Assembly (NCBI RefSeq): GCF_021216675.1
Contig: NZ_CP086120.1
Span: 2,896,501 to 2,960,500 of the forward strand
Direction: 5' to 3'
DNA: 64,000 nucleotides
DNA from: Streptomyces gobiensis
Lineage (GTDB): Bacteria > Actinomycetota > Actinomycetes > Streptomycetales > Streptomycetaceae
Shown here: piece by piece, positions 43,247 through 54,488 of the stretch
How positions within the stretch are numbered: the stretch's first letter is position 1
Layout of the letters: each line of letters begins with the position of its first letter
The notes under the pieces: model-generated
The model's input: only the letters and a program-made list of their open reading frames with translations
Told to the model about the DNA's origin: nothing
The model's database searches: none
Translations under genes and position numbers: made by a program

Positions 43247-44647
43247 GTGACGATGACTGCCACCCAAGAGCGGTTCCGCGAGTTCAAGATGCCCGACGTG
43301 GGCGAGGGACTCACCGAGGCCGAGATCCTCAAATGGCACGTACAGCCCGGTGACATGGTGACGGACGGTCAGGTCGTCTGTGAGGTCGAGACGGCGAAGG
43401 CCGCCGTCGAGCTGCCGATCCCCTTCAACGGGGCGGTCAGCGAACTGCGCTTCGACGAGGGCACGACGGTCGATGTGGGTACGCCGATCATCGTGGTCGA
43501 TACGGACCCGAGCGCCGGTGCGCCCGCGGCCGCACCGGAAGCCCCGGCCGAGCCCGAGGCGGCGGCCGAAACGGGGGCGGCGGCCGAGGCCGAGCCGGAG
43601 GGCGGCAAGCGTCAGCCGGTGCTGGTCGGTTACGGCGTCTCAGCGGCCTCGACCAAGCGCCGCCCGCGCAAGGGTGGCCCCCCGCAGGCCGCGCAGGCGG
43701 CCGTACAGGCCGAGCTCAACGGCACCGCTCCCGCGGCGGCGCCGCCCCGGCCGCTGGCCAAGCCGCCGGTACGTAAGCTCGCCAAGGATCTGGGCGTCGA
43801 TCTGACCACCGTCACCCCGACCGGGCCGGACGGAATCATCACCCGGGAGGATGTGCAGGCCGCCGCGGCCCCCACGCCGGAGCCCGTGGCAGCCCCCGAG
43901 GCCCCGGCCCCGGCACCCTCCGTGGAGCCGCAGTCCCTGGCCGCCATCCGGGAGCGCCGGGTGCCGGTCAAGGGTGTACGCAAGGCCACGGCGGCGGCGA
44001 TGGTGTCCAGCGCCTTCACCGCGCCGCATGTCACGGAGTTTGTGACGGTCGATGTCACCCGCACCATGAAGCTCGTCCAGAACCTCAAGCAGGATCCGGA
44101 GATGGCGGGCCTGCGGGTCAACCCGCTGCTGATGGTCGCCAAGGCGCTGCTGGTGGCCATCCGCCGTAACCCGGATGTCAACGCGTCCTGGGACGAGGAG
44201 AACCAGGAGATTGTCTACAAGGACTACGTCAACCTGGGAATCGCGGCGGCCACGCCGCGTGGGCTGATCGTCCCGAACATCAAGGACGCCCAGGCCAAGA
44301 CCCTGCCGGAACTCTCCCGGTCCCTCAGCGAGTTGATCTCCACGGCCCGGGAGGGCAAGACCTCCCCGGCCGATATGCAGGGCGGCACGGTCACCATCAC
44401 CAATGTCGGTGTCTTCGGCGTCGACACGGGCACGCCCATTCTGAACCCGGGCGAATCCGCGATTCTCGCCTTCGGCGCGGTCAAGGACCAGCCCTGGGTC
44501 CACAAGGGCAAGGTCAAGCCACGCAAGGTCACCACCCTGGCCCTCTCCTTCGACCACCGCCTGGTCGACGGCGAACTCGGCTCCAAGGTCCTGGCCGACA
44601 CAGCGGCGATCCTGGAACACCCCAAGCGCCTTATGACCTGGACATAG
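43247..44647 (+). CDS. 2-oxoacid dehydrogenase E2 (lipoamide acyltransferase)
   Basis: A protein of 466 residues; the GTG at 43247 follows GAGGAG, with an ATG two codons later. The lipoyl domain (VETAKAAVEL) is at residues ~10-85. An Ala/Glu/Pro linker, a subunit-binding domain (PPVRKLAKDLGVDLTTVTPT), a second flexible linker and the catalytic domain (RRVPVKGVRKATAAAMVSSA, SFDHRLVDGELGS) follow. The linker here is ordinary, unlike the repeat-derived one in bkdC. No E3 gene follows, so the complex shares a lipoamide dehydrogenase encoded elsewhere. Confidence 0.95.
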   Translation: MTMTATQERFREFKMPDVGEGLTEAEILKWHVQPGDMVTDGQVVCEVETAKAAVELPIPFNGAVSELRFDEGTTVDVGTPIIVVDTDPSAGAPAAAPEAPAEPEAAAETGAAAEAEPEGGKRQPVLVGYGVSAASTKRRPRKGGPPQAAQAAVQAELNGTAPAAAPPRPLAKPPVRKLAKDLGVDLTTVTPTGPDGIITREDVQAAAAPTPEPVAAPEAPAPAPSVEPQSLAAIRERRVPVKGVRKATAAAMVSSAFTAPHVTEFVTVDVTRTMKLVQNLKQDPEMAGLRVNPLLMVAKALLVAIRRNPDVNASWDEENQEIVYKDYVNLGIAAATPRGLIVPNIKDAQAKTLPELSRSLSELISTAREGKTSPADMQGGTVTITNVGVFGVDTGTPILNPGESAILAFGAVKDQPWVHKGKVKPRKVTTLALSFDHRLVDGELGSKVLADTAAILEHPKRLMTWT

Positions 44648-44690
44648 GGAGGCAGCCCTCAGGGCTGTCCCTTGACCCCGGCGGTGCTGC

Positions 44691-44731
44691 CCAAGGGGGG
44701 CGGGGCGCTTTGGCGGCCTCGCCCCCCTTGG
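44691..44731. terminator. 12-bp hairpin between convergent E2 and aspS
   Basis: Arms CCAAGGGGGGCG (44691-44702) and CGCCCCCCTTGG (44720-44731) are perfect, with a 17-base loop. It ends three bases before the aspS stop codon, so it can terminate both genes. Confidence 0.8.
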
Positions 44732-44733
44732 GG

Positions 44734-46524
44734 CTACTTCGTGGGCTTGAAGCGGAGCTGGGGCGAGGGGGCCTTGCTGATGCTGAGGTGGAGTTCCTTC
44801 AGGCGGGCGTCGTCGACCTCGCTGGGTGCGCCCATCAGCAGGTCCTGCGCGTTGCCGTTCAGCGGGAACGCGATCGTCTCGCGGATGTTGGGCTCGTCCG
44901 CCAGCAGCATGACGATACGGTCCACGCCCGGGGCGATGCCGCCGTGCGGCGGGGCGCCGAACTTGAAGGCGCGGAGCATGCCGCCGAACTCCTGCTCCAC
45001 GGTCTCCTTGGTGTAACCGGCGATCTCGAAGGCCTTGTACATGATCTCCGGCTCATGGTTACGGATGGCGCCGGAGGAGAGCTCAACGCCGTTGCAGACG
45101 ATGTCGTACTGCCAGGCGAGGACGTCCAGCGGGTCCTGGGTCTCCAGGGCCTCCAGACCGCCCTGCGGCATCGAGAAGGGGTTGTGGGAGAACTCGATCT
45201 TGCCGGTGTCCTCGTCCTTCTCGTACATCGGGAAGTCCACGATCCAGCAGAACCGGAAGACGTTCTCCTCGAAGTGCCCGGCGCGCTTGGCCGCCTCGAC
45301 CCGGACGGCGCTCATGATCTTGGAGACCTCGTCGAACTCACCGGCGCCGAAGAAGATGGACGTGCCCGGCTTGGCGTTCAGCGTGGTGAGGAGTGCCGAG
45401 ATGTTCTCATCGGTGAGGAACTTGGCGATCGGGCCGGTCAGCGCGTTGTCGTCACCGACCCGCACCCAGGCCAGGCCCTTGGCACCCTGCTGGATCGCGA
45501 AGTCCCCCAGCTGGTCGAAGAACTTCCGCGGCCGGTCCGCGGTGTCCGGCACGGCCATGGCCCGTACATGCTTGTCGGCGAAGGCATTGAAGCCCGACCC
45601 CGCGAAGACATCCGAGACATCCACCAGCTCCAGCTGAGCACGCAGGTCCGGCTTGTCGGTGCCGTACTTGACCATCGCCTCGCGGAACGGAATACGGACG
45701 AACGGCGAGGTGACCTCGCGGCCGCCGCCGAACTCCTGGAAGAGCTCGGTCATCACCGTCTCGATGACCTGGAAGACATCCTCCTGCTCGACAAAGCTCA
45801 TCTCGACATCGAGCTGGTAGAACTCGCCCGGTGAGCGGTCGGCGCGGGCGTCCTCGTCACGGAAGCAGGGCGCGATCTGGAAGTAACGGTCAAAGCCCGC
45901 GATCATCAGCAGCTGCTTGAACTGCTGGGGGGCCTGCGGAAGCGCGTAGAAGTTGCCCGGGTGCAGCCGGGACGGCACCAGGAAGTCGCGCGCGCCCTCG
46001 GGGGAGGTGGCGGACAGAATCGGGGTCGCCATCTCGTTGAAGCCCAGGGTGGTCATCTTCTGCCGGATGGCGGAGATGACGGCCGTACGCAGCAGGATGT
46101 TGCGGTGCATCCGCTCGCGGCGCAGATCGAGGAAGCGGTACTCAAGCCGCTTCTCCTCATTGACGCCGTCCTCGGTGTTGATCGTGAAGGGGACCTGGTC
46201 GGCGGTGCCCAGCACCTCCACCTCGCTGACCTCGACCTCGATCTCGCCGGTCGGCAGCTCGGGGTTGATGTTGTCGGCGCCCCGGTTGACGACCTTGCCG
46301 TCGATCCGGACCACGGTCTCCTTGGTGAGGTGGCTCAGCGCCTCGTTCGCGGCGGTGCCGGGGCGCGCGACCAGCTGGACCAGGCCATAGTGGTCACGGA
46401 GATCGATGAAGAGGATGCCGCCCAGGTCGCGCCGATTGTGCAGCCAGCCGCTGAGCCGGACGTCGGCGTCGACGTCGGAAGCGCGAAGCTCGCCGCAGTT
46501 GTGGGACCGGTACCGATGCATCAT
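44734..46524 (-). CDS. aspS: aspartyl-tRNA synthetase
   Basis: A protein of 596 residues, bacterial-type. The OB-fold anticodon domain is at the start ([20 protein letters not shown]), then class II motifs 1-3 (motif 2 [20 protein letters not shown], motif 3 [19 protein letters not shown]), with the bacterial GAD insertion between. It charges tRNA-Asp. Two ATG codons overlap at 46524/46521; either is possible. Housekeeping gene without operon partners. Confidence 0.97.
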   Translation of the reverse strand: MMHRYRSHNCGELRASDVDADVRLSGWLHNRRDLGGILFIDLRDHYGLVQLVARPGTAANEALSHLTKETVVRIDGKVVNRGADNINPELPTGEIEVEVSEVEVLGTADQVPFTINTEDGVNEEKRLEYRFLDLRRERMHRNILLRTAVISAIRQKMTTLGFNEMATPILSATSPEGARDFLVPSRLHPGNFYALPQAPQQFKQLLMIAGFDRYFQIAPCFRDEDARADRSPGEFYQLDVEMSFVEQEDVFQVIETVMTELFQEFGGGREVTSPFVRIPFREAMVKYGTDKPDLRAQLELVDVSDVFAGSGFNAFADKHVRAMAVPDTADRPRKFFDQLGDFAIQQGAKGLAWVRVGDDNALTGPIAKFLTDENISALLTTLNAKPGTSIFFGAGEFDEVSKIMSAVRVEAAKRAGHFEENVFRFCWIVDFPMYEKDEDTGKIEFSHNPFSMPQGGLEALETQDPLDVLAWQYDIVCNGVELSSGAIRNHEPEIMYKAFEIAGYTKETVEQEFGGMLRAFKFGAPPHGGIAPGVDRIVMLLADEPNIRETIAFPLNGNAQDLLMGAPSEVDDARLKELHLSISKAPSPQLRFKPTK

Positions 46525-46673
46525 TCATCCAAGTCGTCAGGTCAGGTGCTGTGCCTACTGGCGGGCCTCTCAGCCTACCGTCCAGGCCCAAGGCGTACGC
46601 CGTGGCTCAGCCCCGCACTCCGAGCCCGCACTCCGGCCAGCCCCGTCGCCGGGTTCCTCATAGAGTGGTGCAT

Positions 46674-48791
46674 ATGCGCACCGAGGATGTCCTGGCGGCC
46701 ACCGGGACCGGCATATGGCGCTGGAACAACGCCTCCGGCCAGGTCACCCTGGACGCGAAGGCGGCGGAACTGCTTGGCCTGCCGCCCGAGCGGATCACCG
46801 CCACCGAGTCCGCCGTGCGCGCACGCTTCCACGTTGTCGACTTTGTTGAGCTCGGCGGCATCGTCACCCTCGCCGTCGCCGAGGGCCGGATCGCCGAGGC
46901 CCGGCTCCGGGTGGTGGCCGGGGACGGCACGGCGCTACGGACCGTACGCGTCCGGCTGCACCCGCACCCCAACGGTGACAGCGACCACGTACCGGGCTCG
47001 CCCTACGTACTGGTCGGCACGGTCTCCGAGGTGCCCGAGCCGTCCCCGGCGCAGACCCCGGTCACCGGGGACTGGCGGCGGTCCCGGGAGGCCTTTCTGC
47101 TGGACGCCGGGCGGGCGCTGGCCGAGGCGCGGTCGACCGCCGAGGTGCTGCGGGTCGCCGCGACGCTCTCCATGCCCGGTTTCTCCCCTGCCGGTCTCGC
47201 CGTCTTCGGGCTGGAGGGCGACCGGCTGTCGGTGATCGGCCACCATGGGCATGAGCCCGGCTCCGAGGATCCGTTTCTCGATATGCCGCTGCACACCTCG
47301 TATCCGGCCGCTGATGTGGTGCGGACCGGACGGGCGATCTACCTCACCAGCCCGGAGGAGTACCAGCGCCGCTACCCGGCCACCTGGTCGCTGGCCGAGC
47401 CGTTCGGCCGCCAGTCCTGGGCCTTTCTGCCGTTGATCGTCGCGGGCCGCACCATTGGCGCCTGGATGGCGTCGTTCGGCTATCGGGTCGCCTTCACCCC
47501 GGATGAGCGATCCGTGCTGACCACGGTGGCGCGGATGCTCGCGCAGGCGCTGTCCCGGGCGTATCTCCATGAGTCCGAGCGTGAGCTGACCGAGGGGTTG
47601 CAGCGCACCATGCGGCCCGCCCACAAGCCGGATATCAAGGGCTTGTCGATCGCCGCGCGCTATATCCCGACCGGCGGCGGGCTCCAGGTCGGCGGCGACT
47701 GGTATGACGTCATCCCGCTGCCGTCGGGGCGTACGGCCCTGGTCATCGGTGATGTACAGGGCCACGATGTACGAGCCGCCGGGATCATGGCGCAGCTGCG
47801 GATCGCGCTGCGGGCGTACGCGGCCGAGGGACACCGGCCGGACGCGGTGCTCTCCCGGGCCTCCCGCTTCCTGGCCGGGATGGGCGCCGCATCGGTCAGC
47901 GATCCCGACGGGGACCCGGACTGCAGCGATGAGCGCTTCGCGACCTGCCTCTATATCGAGGCCGACCCGGTCACCGGCACGCTCGATATCGCCCGCGCGG
48001 GACACCACGACCCCGCGACACGGCTGGCCGACGGCACACTGCTGGTCCGCCCCACGGCGGGCGGGCTGCCGCTGGGCATCGAAACGGACGACGACTATCC
48101 GACCACCCGGCTGGTGCTTGAGCCCGGCGAGACGCTGCTGGCCTGCACGGACGGGTTGATCGAGACCGGTGGCCATGACGTCGAGACCGGCTGGGCCCGG
48201 ATCCGCGAGGTGTTCGGGGCACGGCCGGAGGCGAAGGTCGAAGAGCTGGCCGACGCGCTGGTACAGGCCGTCCATGGGCCGCCCTCGCACCATATGACCG
48301 GGCCGCTCGCCGACCGCCGTGAGGACGACATCGCGCTGCTGCTGCTGAGCCGCGACACCGGGCTCTTGGCGGAGACCATCACCGCGCGGCGTACGGTCTC
48401 CACGATCGCGCAGGCCGACGCCGCACGGATCGCGGAGGCCCGGCACCAGTTGCAGGAGCTGCTGTACGACTGGATGGTCGAGGACCAGGTGGACGGGGCG
48501 GTGCTGATGCTCTCGGAGATGCTGACGAACGTCCTGGTGCACACGGAGGGCGACGCGCTGATGGTCGCCGAGATCACGGGCGACCGTGGGGCCCGCCGGC
48601 TCCGGGTGGATGTCGCCGACAAGAGCGATGAGCTGCCCCACCGGCGCCACCCCGGCGAGCTGGCCTCCTCCGGACGCGGCCTGATCCTGATGGATCTGCT
48701 GGCCGGTGCGTGGGGCGTGGACCCGAGGGGTGAGGGCAAGTCGATCTGGTTCGAGATCCGGGAGGACTCACCCCCACCGGTCTGGGGCTAG
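46674..48791 (+). CDS. SpoIIE-type PP2C phosphatase with PAS, GAF and HATPase domains
   Basis: A protein of 705 residues from the ATG at 46674; the longer open frame to 46551 lacks support. A PAS-like sensor (~1-110, GIWRWNNASGQVTLDAKAAE), a GAF-like domain (~150-310), a PP2C-SIG phosphatase domain (~320-545; VGGDWYDVIPLPSGRTALVI, GDVQGHDVRAAGI, REDDIALLLL) and an anti-sigma-factor-type HATPase (~560-700; LMLSEMLTNVLVHTEGDALM) are in order. Such proteins switch alternative sigma factors through anti-sigma-factor antagonists. A partner antagonist gene is not in the window. Confidence 0.92.
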   Translation: MRTEDVLAATGTGIWRWNNASGQVTLDAKAAELLGLPPERITATESAVRARFHVVDFVELGGIVTLAVAEGRIAEARLRVVAGDGTALRTVRVRLHPHPNGDSDHVPGSPYVLVGTVSEVPEPSPAQTPVTGDWRRSREAFLLDAGRALAEARSTAEVLRVAATLSMPGFSPAGLAVFGLEGDRLSVIGHHGHEPGSEDPFLDMPLHTSYPAADVVRTGRAIYLTSPEEYQRRYPATWSLAEPFGRQSWAFLPLIVAGRTIGAWMASFGYRVAFTPDERSVLTTVARMLAQALSRAYLHESERELTEGLQRTMRPAHKPDIKGLSIAARYIPTGGGLQVGGDWYDVIPLPSGRTALVIGDVQGHDVRAAGIMAQLRIALRAYAAEGHRPDAVLSRASRFLAGMGAASVSDPDGDPDCSDERFATCLYIEADPVTGTLDIARAGHHDPATRLADGTLLVRPTAGGLPLGIETDDDYPTTRLVLEPGETLLACTDGLIETGGHDVETGWARIREVFGARPEAKVEELADALVQAVHGPPSHHMTGPLADRREDDIALLLLSRDTGLLAETITARRTVSTIAQADAARIAEARHQLQELLYDWMVEDQVDGAVLMLSEMLTNVLVHTEGDALMVAEITGDRGARRLRVDVADKSDELPHRRHPGELASSGRGLILMDLLAGAWGVDPRGEGKSIWFEIREDSPPPVWG

Positions 48792-48810
48792 TGCGCTCTA
48801 GTGTGCTCGG

Positions 48811-50523
<1,713 letters not shown>

Positions 50524-50621
50524 TGCGGCTGCTCCCAAGTCGTTACTGTGCGTGACTATATGCTCCGATGAGCCGCCAAATATCGTATCCGAGCCCCGGC
50601 CACCACCCGCCCGGAGTTTCC

Positions 50622-51863
50622 TCAGCGAACGATGCCCGCTTCCCGGGCCGCTGCCAGCCACCGTGGGAATTCCTCGGTCAGTCCCTCATACAGATCGGCG
50701 TCCGTAAGCTCGCGCGGTTCCAGTCCGGCGTGGAAGAAGCCCGCGTTGTCAATGGTCCGCTTCTCCGGGACCGGCAGTCCACTGTCCAGCTTCCGCAGAA
50801 AGTTCAGCCCTGCGGATTTGGGGTCGCCAAAGCCGATGAACTGCCAGAAGAGCGGCTTGTCCGCGGCCTCGCAGAGCGCCCGCTCGGCGGCGGCCTTGCT
50901 GGTGGGAGCGCCGTCCGTCTGGAAGATCACCAGGGCCGGGTCGGTCGCGCCGGACTTCTCGTAGTGCTCGACGACAGCCTCGATGGCGCAGTGGTAGCTC
51001 GTACGGCCCATATGCCCGTAGGTGTCGTGCAGCTCCCCGATACGGCCGGCGTAATGGGTGAGAGAGATGTCGGCGGTGCCATCGATATCGGTCGAGAAGA
51101 ACACAACGGGGACGATGCCGTCGTCATCGAGGTTCGCGGACAGGCCCAGCACCTGCTCGGCGAGGTGCTGGACGGTGCCGTCCTTGTAATAGCGCCGCAT
51201 CGACCCGGAGCGGTCCAGCACGAGGTAGACGGCCGCCCGCTGCCCGGACAGCCCATGCTTCTCCAGCGACACGGCGGCCGCCTTGTACAGGCCGACCAGC
51301 TCGGGCGCCTTCGCTTCCACCGCCGCCAGCCCGGACCCGGCGACGATTTCAGCCTTTGAGCCCGACTCGGCGGTGGTGGGCTCGGGCTCAGCCAGGTCCG
51401 TAGCCGCGTCATCGGCTTCCGTTTCCGCTTCCACCGGAGCGGTACGCGACGCGGGTGCGGTCGCTGGCTCCGTCTCCGGCGCAGCGGCGGTCTCGGGCTG
51501 CGGCTCCGGGGCGGGCTCGGGCTCAGCCGGGTCTGTAGCGGCGTCATCGGTCTCTGCTCCCGCTGCCGCCGGAGCGGTACGCGACACGGGCGCGCTCTCC
51601 GGCCGTGTCGCGGGTGCGGGTCGGGCTTCCGGCTCGGCGGCGGTCTCGGGCTGCGGCTCCGGGGCGGGCTCGGGACTGGGCTCGGGCGTGGTGGCGGCTG
51701 CGGGTGCTGGCTCGGCCTTCGGCTCCGTCGCGGACTCCCGCGTGGTCTCGGGCCGGGGCTCCGCCTCGCTCGGGGGCGTCGATTCCGACGATTCCGCCTT
51801 ATCGACACTCTCCGTCGACTGGGGACGTCCGAACACATTCCGCAGGAGGCTCCGTATGCCCAT
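50622..51863 (-). CDS. vWA-domain protein with repetitive acidic linker (TerF-like)
   Basis: A protein of 413 residues. Residues ~20-190 are Pro/Glu/Ala-rich with an internal near-duplication: [11 protein letters not shown] and [14 protein letters not shown] occur twice. The C-terminal ~220 residues form a von Willebrand A domain with the MIDAS motif [11 protein letters not shown], Thr in RTSYHCA and Asp in [10 protein letters not shown]. This resembles TerF/vWA proteins of the tellurite/stress (Ter) systems. A TerB gene lies 2 kb away, so a functional link is possible but unproven. Confidence 0.88.
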   Translation of the reverse strand: MGIRSLLRNVFGRPQSTESVDKAESSESTPPSEAEPRPETTRESATEPKAEPAPAAATTPEPSPEPAPEPQPETAAEPEARPAPATRPESAPVSRTAPAAAGAETDDAATDPAEPEPAPEPQPETAAAPETEPATAPASRTAPVEAETEADDAATDLAEPEPTTAESGSKAEIVAGSGLAAVEAKAPELVGLYKAAAVSLEKHGLSGQRAAVYLVLDRSGSMRRYYKDGTVQHLAEQVLGLSANLDDDGIVPVVFFSTDIDGTADISLTHYAGRIGELHDTYGHMGRTSYHCAIEAVVEHYEKSGATDPALVIFQTDGAPTSKAAAERALCEAADKPLFWQFIGFGDPKSAGLNFLRKLDSGLPVPEKRTIDNAGFFHAGLEPRELTDADLYEGLTEEFPRWLAAAREAGIVR

Positions 51864-51980
51864 AGGAGAGGCCTTTCCATTGAGTTGGTGCGGTGGCGGA
51901 CCGCAAGACTAACGGTCGCTGTCAGCCGTTCGGCCCAGCTATAGGTGCACACCGCTGGCCCGCCCCGAAGGCTGGGGCGC

Positions 51981-53042
51981 ATGGCATCGGCAGCGGCGGG
52001 CGGCAAGGGCGGCAAGGACGGCTTCCTCGGTGAGCTGAGGGACGCGGTGTCACTGCGCGCCGCCCTGCTGGTGCTCGGAGTGCTCGCGCTGCAACTGGCC
52101 TTCGTCACCTCCTACCTCGGTGCCTTCCACAACCCCACCCCCGACAAGGTCCCCATCGCGGTGGTCGCACCACAGCAGGTGCAGGATGAGTACACGCAGC
52201 GCCTCGACACCCTGCCGGGCACCCCGCTCAAGGTGCGCACTGCGACCGACGACGAGGCCGAGGCCGTTCAGCAGATCAAGAACCGGAAGATCGATGGCGC
52301 TCTCGTCGTCGATCCAGCCGGTACGACCGACCGGCTGCTGGTGGCCAGCGGCGCGGGTGCCTCTCTCTCCCAAGCCCTGGAACAGGTCATCAGGGCGGTC
52401 CAGCAGGCCCAGCAGCGCCTCGTTGAGGTCGAGGATGTGGTCCCGGTCGAGAAGGGGGACGCCCGTGGGCTGTCCTCGTTCTATCTCGTCGTCGGCTGGT
52501 CCGTGGGCGGCTATCTGATCGCCGCGATTCTCGCGATGAGCTACGGTGCCCGGCCCATCAACCTCAGCCGGGCACTGATCCGGCTGGGCGCCCTCGCGGT
52601 CTACGCCATCGTCGCGGGGCTGGGCGGCGCGCTGATCGCCGGGCCCGTACTGGGCGCGCTGCCCGGTAACCCGCTGGCGCTGTGGGGCCTGGGAGCCCTG
52701 ATCGTCTTCGCGGTCGGCGCGGCCACCCTCGCCCTGCAGGGTATGGCCGGGGTCATCGGCATCGGCGTGGCGATCCTGCTGGTGGTGGTCCTGGGCAATC
52801 CCAGCGCGGGCGGTGCTTACCCCGGCCCGCTGCTCCCGCCCTTCTGGCGGACGATCGGCCCCGCGTTCCCGCCCGGCGCGGGCACCTGGTCGGCCCGCTC
52901 CATCGCCTACTTCGACGGCGCGGCCATCACCGGTCCGCTGCTGGTGCTCGCCGCCTGGGCGGTGGCGGGCCTGGCCCTCACCCTGCTCTTCGCGGTGTTG
53001 CGCGGCAGGGGGCAGAACGCGGCCGGGGCCCGCACCCCTTAG
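51981..53042 (+). CDS. DUF3533/YhgE-Pip-like membrane protein
   Basis: A protein of 353 residues from the ATG at 51981 (an in-frame GTG at 51945 is an alternative). One N-terminal helix (LRAALLVLGVLALQLAFVTS) is followed by a ~130-residue extracytoplasmic domain, then five or six helices, the ABC-2/YhgE pattern. Residues VPIAVVAPQQVQDEY and DGALVVDP are typical. Such proteins are transporter-like or phage-infection-protein-like; the substrate is unknown. Its stop codon lies inside the loop of the terminator at 53025. Confidence 0.82.
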   Translation: MASAAAGGKGGKDGFLGELRDAVSLRAALLVLGVLALQLAFVTSYLGAFHNPTPDKVPIAVVAPQQVQDEYTQRLDTLPGTPLKVRTATDDEAEAVQQIKNRKIDGALVVDPAGTTDRLLVASGAGASLSQALEQVIRAVQQAQQRLVEVEDVVPVEKGDARGLSSFYLVVGWSVGGYLIAAILAMSYGARPINLSRALIRLGALAVYAIVAGLGGALIAGPVLGALPGNPLALWGLGALIVFAVGAATLALQGMAGVIGIGVAILLVVVLGNPSAGGAYPGPLLPPFWRTIGPAFPPGAGTWSARSIAYFDGAAITGPLLVLAAWAVAGLALTLLFAVLRGRGQNAAGARTP

Positions 53043-53055
53043 AGGTGCGGGCCCC
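53025..53055. terminator. 12-bp hairpin, shared by convergent genes
   Basis: GGGGCCCGCACC (53025-53036) pairs perfectly with GGTGCGGGCCCC (53044-53055). The 7-base loop contains the stop codon of the preceding gene, so the hairpin stem overlaps the coding end. The cold-shock gene ends just downstream on the other strand. Confidence 0.85.
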
Positions 53056-53082
53056 AGCTGTCTGGCGCGTTGTCGTCCGCTA

Positions 53083-53286
53083 TCAGGCGGGGACGATGTT
53101 CTCGGCCTGCGGGCCCTTCTGGCCCTGCGTGACGTCGAAGGTCACCTTCTGGCCTTCCTGGAGCTCACGGAAGCCCTGGGTGGCGATGTTCGAGTAGTGG
53201 GCGAAGACGTCGGCGCCGCCGCCGTCCTGCTCAATGAAGCCGAAACCCTTTTCGGCGTTGAACCACTTCACGGTGCCAGTAGCCAT
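53083..53286 (-). CDS. cspA: cold-shock protein (CspA family)
   Basis: A protein of 67 residues, full family length, with RNP1 KGFGFIEQ and RNP2 DVFAHYSNI of the cold-shock domain. A strong GAAGGAGA site precedes the ATG. It binds single-stranded nucleic acid as an RNA chaperone. The ~100-base leader, including the hairpin at 53372-53412, may carry post-transcriptional or transcriptional control. The SCO5918-family gene divergent next door is a common Streptomyces partner of such genes. Confidence 0.97.
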   Translation of the reverse strand: MATGTVKWFNAEKGFGFIEQDGGGADVFAHYSNIATQGFRELQEGQKVTFDVTQGQKGPQAENIVPA

Positions 53287-53371
53287 GTTCTATCTCCTTC
53301 ATGGGGGCAGTGCTGGAGTACGCACCTTGCGAACTCCGCGTCGCCGCAATGACCCCATCCGGAGAAACCGG

Positions 53372-53412
53372 AAAAAACAAAACGCGCCTGATGCGTCATT
53401 CGCTCAGGCGCG
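53372..53412 (-). terminator. intrinsic terminator-like hairpin upstream of cspA
   Basis: On the minus strand CGCGCCTGA pairs with TCAGGCGCG across a 12-base loop, and is followed by TTTTGTTTTTT. This is a canonical terminator shape directly upstream of the cspA coding region (about 85 bases). Either it closes a separate minus-strand transcript, or it acts as an attenuator in the cspA leader. Confidence 0.75.
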
Positions 53413-53560
53413 CATAAAGTTTATGGGTACCAAAACTGCAACTGGAACCAACCTAGCACACATCTCAGCATCGTCAGTATCGTTGGGAGGGTGACGGACA
53501 GCCCTGGCTGTGCGACGCTGGTCACACCGGGCATCACCCCCTTCTCCCCGTAGAGGCACT

Positions 53561-53860
53561 ATGCGCTGCATCATCGCTGGCTATCCCTTTGACCTGACCG
53601 CGAGCGAGGTGGAGCACGCGATGAGCGGCACCAAGCCCGAGTCCGTCACCGGCGTCTCCGTACAGATCGGTCGGCGTGCGTACCCCGTCATGCAGGTGGG
53701 TGCAGTGATCACCCGACAGGACCGGCGGGACTTCACCGCCTTCGAGGTGACGCGCGCGATGAAGCGGCTGGGCTTCACCTGCAACCCCGCGCCGAGCCCC
53801 GCCACGCCCGACCCGCTTTCAGTCAACTCCCTCGGATCGACCGTCCGTTCCCCTTGGTAG
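53561..53860 (+). CDS. SCO5918-family small protein
   Basis: A protein of 99 residues from the ATG at 53561 with AGAGG upstream. The sequence MRCIIAGYPFDLTASEVEHA, followed by TGVSVQIGRRAYPVMQVGAV and ITRQDRRDFTAFEVTRAMKR, matches the SCO5918 family, small proteins often encoded beside cold-shock proteins and a DEAD-box helicase. A role in RNA metabolism in the cold is inferred from that context. No helicase gene is nearby here. Confidence 0.85.
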   Translation: MRCIIAGYPFDLTASEVEHAMSGTKPESVTGVSVQIGRRAYPVMQVGAVITRQDRRDFTAFEVTRAMKRLGFTCNPAPSPATPDPLSVNSLGSTVRSPW

Positions 53861-53921
53861 CTTCTACGGTGATATAGGCATTGATCACCGACCAAATTGA
53901 GCACCGCACCAAGGAGACCCG

Positions 53922-54377
53922 ATGGCCCTCTGGGACCGCATCAAGGAGTCCGCGTCGACGATGCAGACTCAGCTCAACGCGAAGAAGAACGATCTGAAGA
54001 GCGGCGGTTTCCGCGATGCGAGCATGGCGATGTGTGCCCTGGTGGCTGCCGCGGACGGCTCCATCGATGCCGCGGAGCGGCAGCGTGTCGCCTCCCTGAT
54101 CGCCAACAATGAGGTCCTGCAGAACTTCCCCGCCGACGATCTGCAGCGGCTCTTCAACGACTACTGCCAGAAGCTGACCACCGACTTCGACTTCGGCAAG
54201 GTCAGCCTGATGCAGACCATCGGCAAGGTGCAGAAGAAGCCGACCGAGGCCCGTGCGGTCATCCAGATCGGCATCGTCATCGGTGGCGCCGACGGCAACT
54301 TCGACCAGAGCGAACGGGCCATTGTCCGAGAGGCCTGCTTCGCCTTGGGCATTGAGCCGCGCGAGTTCGACGTCTGA
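53922..54377 (+). CDS. TerB-family tellurite-resistance protein
   Basis: A protein of 151 residues. Two Asp-rich helical-hairpin metal sites are visible: VAAADGSIDAAERQRVASLI and IGGADGNFDQSERAIVREAC. This is the TerB domain, which binds metal and works with TerC/TerD-type proteins in envelope stress or tellurite resistance. A vWA protein of TerF-like type is 2 kb away. The gene is a single unit with its own terminator. Confidence 0.92.
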   Translation: MALWDRIKESASTMQTQLNAKKNDLKSGGFRDASMAMCALVAAADGSIDAAERQRVASLIANNEVLQNFPADDLQRLFNDYCQKLTTDFDFGKVSLMQTIGKVQKKPTEARAVIQIGIVIGGADGNFDQSERAIVREACFALGIEPREFDV

Positions 54378-54420
54378 GGCCTGAGCCCCGGTTCCGCCCC
54401 TGAGGTCGGGGGCCCAGGCC
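54378..54420 (+). terminator. hairpin terminator after terB
   Basis: GGCCTGAGCCCC at 54378-54389 pairs with GGGGCCCAGGCC at 54409-54420 (11 of 12), loop of 19 bases, directly after the stop. Confidence 0.6.
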
Positions 54421-54488
54421 ACCCGTCTGGGCCCAGCCAATTCACGCGTTCGGGGCACGCCCGGGGCCGGTATCGCCTCTTCTCGTAT

